Below the pieces are notes generated by a model that was given only the letters and a program-made list of their open reading frames with translations, did no database searches and was not told the origin of the DNA. Made by a program: the position numbers and the translations under genes. 9,314 bases of DNA from Bacteroidia bacterium (lineage in GTDB: Bacteria; Bacteroidota; Bacteroidia; Bacteroidales; Dysgonomonadaceae), in the NCBI GenBank assembly GCA_030539475.1, contig JAUNRY010000074.1, positions 1-9,314 on the forward strand, in the 5' to 3' direction. Below are positions 6,648 to 9,314 of this stretch, piece by piece (position 1 is the first letter of the stretch; each line of letters starts with the position of its first letter).

Positions 6648-8699
6648 ATGAAAGAAACATTTGCCGCACTAACCATTATTGTAATTTTCAGCTTACTTTC
6701 CTGTCAGCCTGTGAAAACGGAAAAAAAGCCTGAAATATTTATTACGGAAATGAAAACAAACGAAGTTATTTCACAATTGACCGATTCATTGGGAAGCGAA
6801 TCAACCTTCCGCATCGAACGCGGGGTGAATCAGGTTGCCAATCTCTGGCGCGAATCAGACGGAACGCCCGATGACTTTGCCCAGTTTTGCAAAGAAAATT
6901 TCGCTGCCGATACCGCCCGGCTAAACATGCTTTTCAGCACTTTGGAGCGAAATTTTGAGGTGTTTGACGGTTTTTTCCACCAAATGGATGTGGAACTTAA
7001 AAAACCCCTGCAACTGGAGGGCGACGATATTACGCCCGTTGACTTAATGTTCGGCAGCTACAATCCTTCGGCACATTTGGGCGACGACTTGTATGCCAAC
7101 AAAATAGCTTTCCTCACGGCGCTGAATTTCCCGTTTTATTCTTTGGAAGAAAAAACCGAATTGGGCGAAAAATGGACAAGAAAAGAGTGGGCATACGCGC
7201 GAATGGGCGACCGCTTTATCACCCGCGTTCCGGCAGGTATTCAGCAACAGATTTCGAAAACGCTCACCGAAGCCGATGCCTATATATCGGATTACAACAT
7301 TTATATGGGAAACCTCCGTAACGACAACGGCGAACAACTCTTTCCCGACGGAATGAAGCTGATTTCGCACTGGGGATTACGCGACGAACTCAAATCAAAC
7401 TATGCCGATAGCCTGCGCGGACTTGAAAAACAACGCATGGTGTACGGCGTGATGAAACGGATTATCGACCAAACCATTCCGCAACAGGTAATAAATAACG
7501 ATAAATTCACGTGGAATCCGCTCGCGAACAAACTTTTCGAAAACAACGCCGAAGTTGCTCCCACGCCCGAACCCGATACCCGATACGAAACTTTTCTCGG
7601 TAATTTTCACGCCATGCGCCGGCTGGATTCCTACAACACGCATTATCCCACGCAACTTTCGCGCGCTTTCGACGCCACTATGGAAATTCCGCAAAAAGAT
7701 GTGGAAACGCTCTTCAAAGGCTTGCTTTCTTCGCCCGAAGTGAAAGAAGTGGCGGCATTCATCGAAGCGCGTTTGGGCAGAAAATTAGAGCCGTTTGATA
7801 TTTGGTACAACGGGTTCAAAGCCCGCGGCGGCGTACCCGAAGATGAACTTACGGCCATCACATCCAAAAAATACCCAAATCCGGCCGCACTCGAAAAAGA
7901 TTTACCCAACATTCTCGTGAAACTCGGCTGGACACCACACAAAGCGCAGGAAATTGCGTCACTCATCGTGGTGGATCCTTCCCGAGGAGCGGGGCACGCT
8001 TGGGGTGCTACCATGCGCAACGATGTTTCCCGCCTGCGCACCCGCATCGGTGCCGATGGAATGGACTACAAAGGATATAACATTGCCGTGCACGAATTCG
8101 GGCACAATGTGGAACAAACCATCACCATGAACGATGTGGATTTTTATACGCTCACCGGAGTTCCCAACACCGCGTTCACCGAAGCGGTAGCTTTCCTTTT
8201 TCAGAAACGCGATTTGGAACTTTTGGGACTAAGAAATCCGAATCCGGAAGACGAGTATTACCTAGCGCTGGACAACTTTTGGTCAAGTTACGAAATTATG
8301 GGTGTTTCGCTGGTGGATATTCGGGTGTGGGAATGGCTTTACAATAATCCCGGCGCCACACCCGCGCAATTGAAAGAAGCGGTGATGAATGCCGCCAAAG
8401 ATGTATGGAACACGTATTATGCCGATGTGTTGGGCGGAAAAGACGAAACGCTGCTTGGCATTTATTCGCATATGATAGATTATCCGCTTTATCTGCCCAA
8501 TTATCCCATGGGGCATCTTATCGATTTTCAAATCGGCCAACAGGTGCGCGGTAAAAATCTCGCCGATGAAATGGACCGGATGTACACCCAGGGCAGGATA
8601 ATTCCGCAATTGTGGATGAAAAACGCCGTTGGCTCCGGCATATCCATCGAGCCGCTCTTAGCGGCCACTAAAGAGGCGTTGGAGGTTTTAAACAAATAA
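6648..8699 (+). CDS. Lipoprotein zinc metallopeptidase, M3-like gluzincin
   Basis: A 683-residue protein starting at ATG 6648. It has a lipoprotein signal peptide: Lys2, a hydrophobic stretch, and lipobox LLSC with Cys19. It is therefore expected on a membrane, inner or outer unknown. The C-terminal third has the zinc site: HEFGH at residues 482-486 and the third ligand Glu512 in TEAVAF, 26 residues after the second His. That spacing is close to family M3 (thimet oligopeptidase/oligopeptidase F). A downstream YPLYLPNYPMGH (612-623) recalls the Tyr/His substrate-binding loop of gluzincins. The first 450 residues are probably largely helical, as in M3, though I did not recognise a named domain. 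Likely role is cleavage of peptides in the periplasm or at the surface. It is clearly divergent from ordinary M3 enzymes, so the family name is tentative. It is followed by a separate promoter, so probably monocistronic. Confidence 0.75.
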   Translation: MKETFAALTIIVIFSLLSCQPVKTEKKPEIFITEMKTNEVISQLTDSLGSESTFRIERGVNQVANLWRESDGTPDDFAQFCKENFAADTARLNMLFSTLERNFEVFDGFFHQMDVELKKPLQLEGDDITPVDLMFGSYNPSAHLGDDLYANKIAFLTALNFPFYSLEEKTELGEKWTRKEWAYARMGDRFITRVPAGIQQQISKTLTEADAYISDYNIYMGNLRNDNGEQLFPDGMKLISHWGLRDELKSNYADSLRGLEKQRMVYGVMKRIIDQTIPQQVINNDKFTWNPLANKLFENNAEVAPTPEPDTRYETFLGNFHAMRRLDSYNTHYPTQLSRAFDATMEIPQKDVETLFKGLLSSPEVKEVAAFIEARLGRKLEPFDIWYNGFKARGGVPEDELTAITSKKYPNPAALEKDLPNILVKLGWTPHKAQEIASLIVVDPSRGAGHAWGATMRNDVSRLRTRIGADGMDYKGYNIAVHEFGHNVEQTITMNDVDFYTLTGVPNTAFTEAVAFLFQKRDLELLGLRNPNPEDEYYLALDNFWSSYEIMGVSLVDIRVWEWLYNNPGATPAQLKEAVMNAAKDVWNTYYADVLGGKDETLLGIYSHMIDYPLYLPNYPMGHLIDFQIGQQVRGKNLADEMDRMYTQGRIIPQLWMKNAVGSGISIEPLLAATKEALEVLNK

Positions 8700-8735
8700 T
8701 TTATGTAAAAATCGGTATTGCTTGCGGTAATTATG

Positions 8736-8743
8736 TACCTTTG
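8736..8743 (+). promoter_or_regulatory. -7 element of the NlpE-like lipoprotein gene
   Basis: TACCTTTG (8736-8743) fully matches TAnnTTTG and lies 25 bases before the ATG at 8769. TTG (8718-8720) is the nearest -33 candidate, at 15 bases, shorter than usual. The element falls in the 69-base gap after the metallopeptidase gene, implying independent transcription. Confidence 0.5.
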
Positions 8744-8768
8744 CGGTGTAAAATAACCCCAGTTAATT

Positions 8769-9197
8769 ATGAAAAAATTAAACATTCTATTTTTGGGAAT
8801 TATTGCCGTAACATTGATTGGCTGCACTAACACGAAACAAAGAACGACAGACAGCACTGCTCCCGATATGCACACATCGGAAATGGTTCTGGACTATCAC
8901 GGTGTTTATGAAGGAACGCTCCCCTGCGCCGATTGCGAAGGCATTAAAACCCAACTCACAATTAACGATGACAACACTTATGTGCTGAAAAGTGAATATC
9001 TGGGCGAAGAAGATGCCAAGTTCGAAGATAAAGGCGCCTACTTCATCCAAGACGGAGAAATATTGGTAACCCAAGATGAGGACGGACACCAACTTTATTA
9101 CAAATTACAGGAAAACAGCCTTGCTCTGCTGGATGACAATAAGAAACTGATTGAAGGAGACATGGCTTCTTTATACATTCTTACAAAAGTACGATAA
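8769..9197 (+). CDS. NlpE-like lipoprotein (N-terminal NlpE domain only)
   Basis: A 142-residue lipoprotein. The signal peptide runs from MKKLNILFLG to lipobox LIGC, with lipidated Cys19. A linker rich in Thr/Ser follows, then a small beta-rich domain beginning GVYEGTLPCADCEGIKTQL (residues 45-63). The CxxC pair, Cys53 and Cys56, in that setting is the mark of the NlpE N-terminal family. In E. coli, NlpE senses envelope stress and copper and signals to Cpx through a longer, two-domain protein. The second domain is absent here, so Cpx-type signalling should not be assumed. Many Bacteroidetes carry such single-domain forms, of unclear role. The CxxC could bind metal or form a disulfide. It is flanked by its own promoter and a terminator-like hairpin. 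Confidence 0.8.
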   Translation: MKKLNILFLGIIAVTLIGCTNTKQRTTDSTAPDMHTSEMVLDYHGVYEGTLPCADCEGIKTQLTINDDNTYVLKSEYLGEEDAKFEDKGAYFIQDGEILVTQDEDGHQLYYKLQENSLALLDDNKKLIEGDMASLYILTKVR

Positions 9198-9207
9198 GAC
9201 TTCATTA

Positions 9208-9233
9208 TAAAGCCGGCATAAAATTCGGCTTTA
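9208..9233 (+). terminator. Terminator-like hairpin after the NlpE-like gene
   Basis: TAAAGCCG (9208-9215) pairs perfectly with CGGCTTTA (9226-9233) over 8 bp, with a 10-base loop. It begins 11 bases after the stop codon. The TTT forms part of the stem and no long T-run follows, so it is a weaker, near-symmetric terminator that could act in both directions. It ends only four bases before the tRNA gene. Confidence 0.5.
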
Positions 9234-9236
9234 CAA

Positions 9237-9314
9237 GGAAAGATGCCGGAGTGGTCGATCGGGGCGGTCTCGAAAACCGTTGTACTCGCGAGGGTACCCA
9301 GGGTTCGAATCCCT
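9237..9314 (+). tRNA. tRNA-Ser (anticodon CGA), 3' end cut by window edge
   Basis: The sequence begins GGAAAGA (5' acceptor strand, 9237-9243). The anticodon stem is GCGGT/ACCGT (9264-9268, 9276-9280) around loop CTCGAAA, with anticodon CGA at 9271-9273, reading codon UCG. A long variable arm follows (GTACTC-GCGA-GGGTAC), as expected in class II tRNAs such as serine. The T arm AGGG-TTCGAAT-CCCT ends at the window edge; the closing acceptor strand should lie just beyond. Leucine and tyrosine are excluded by the anticodon. Confidence 0.95.

Noticed and set aside
7643..8047. Minus-strand 134-codon frame
   Set aside because: It is antisense to the metallopeptidase gene, whose motifs are clear; no family features are visible.
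1..9314. CRISPR array, transposon ends or phage genes
   Set aside because: No regularly spaced repeats, transposase, integrase or terminal inverted repeats were seen on either strand.

Overview
The window looks like chromosomal DNA from a Bacteroidetes/Bacteroidales bacterium, probably an amino-acid-fermenting relative of Porphyromonas or Dysgonomonas. Three lines point there. Several genes are preceded by the Bacteroidetes-type -7 box TAnnTTTG instead of a classical -10. Gene starts lie in A/T-rich leaders without clear Shine-Dalgarno sequences. The protein families also fit: a ptb-buk pair, an M20 dipeptidase, and lipoproteins of Bacteroidetes style. The genus is an inference; only the phylum-level call is well supported.

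Layout. (1) 1-815, minus strand: a 3'-truncated AraC-family regulator that is not broken, only cut by the window edge. It is divergent from (2) 1048-3065, ptb-buk, which turn an acyl-CoA into a free acid plus ATP. (3) 3160-4338: an uncharacterised protein with the hallmarks of an ATP-grasp ligase. (4) 4412-5032: a type VII MntA/HepT-like toxin-antitoxin module. The antitoxin nucleotidyltransferase is intact, but the HEPN toxin gene carries a one-base deletion. (5) 5135-6505, minus strand: an M20 metallodipeptidase with its own terminator. (6) 6648-8699: a large lipoprotein with a gluzincin zinc-protease site resembling family M3. (7) 8769-9197: a short NlpE-like lipoprotein. (8) 9237-9314: the first part of a tRNA-Ser(CGA), cut by the window end.

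How the genes fit together. Ptb-Buk gives substrate-level ATP from butyryl-CoA or branched-chain acyl-CoA, typical end products of amino-acid fermentation. The cytoplasmic dipeptidase and the envelope metallopeptidase could supply the amino acids. This link is by theme only; apart from ptb-buk and mntA-hepT the genes appear to be separate transcription units.

The observations most worth following up are the single-base frameshift in the HepT-like toxin beside an intact antitoxin, the orphan ATP-grasp-like protein, and the divergent AraC gene whose promoter contains a palindrome. No CRISPR array, transposase, phage gene or other obvious mobile element was seen, and no clearly new multi-gene system.
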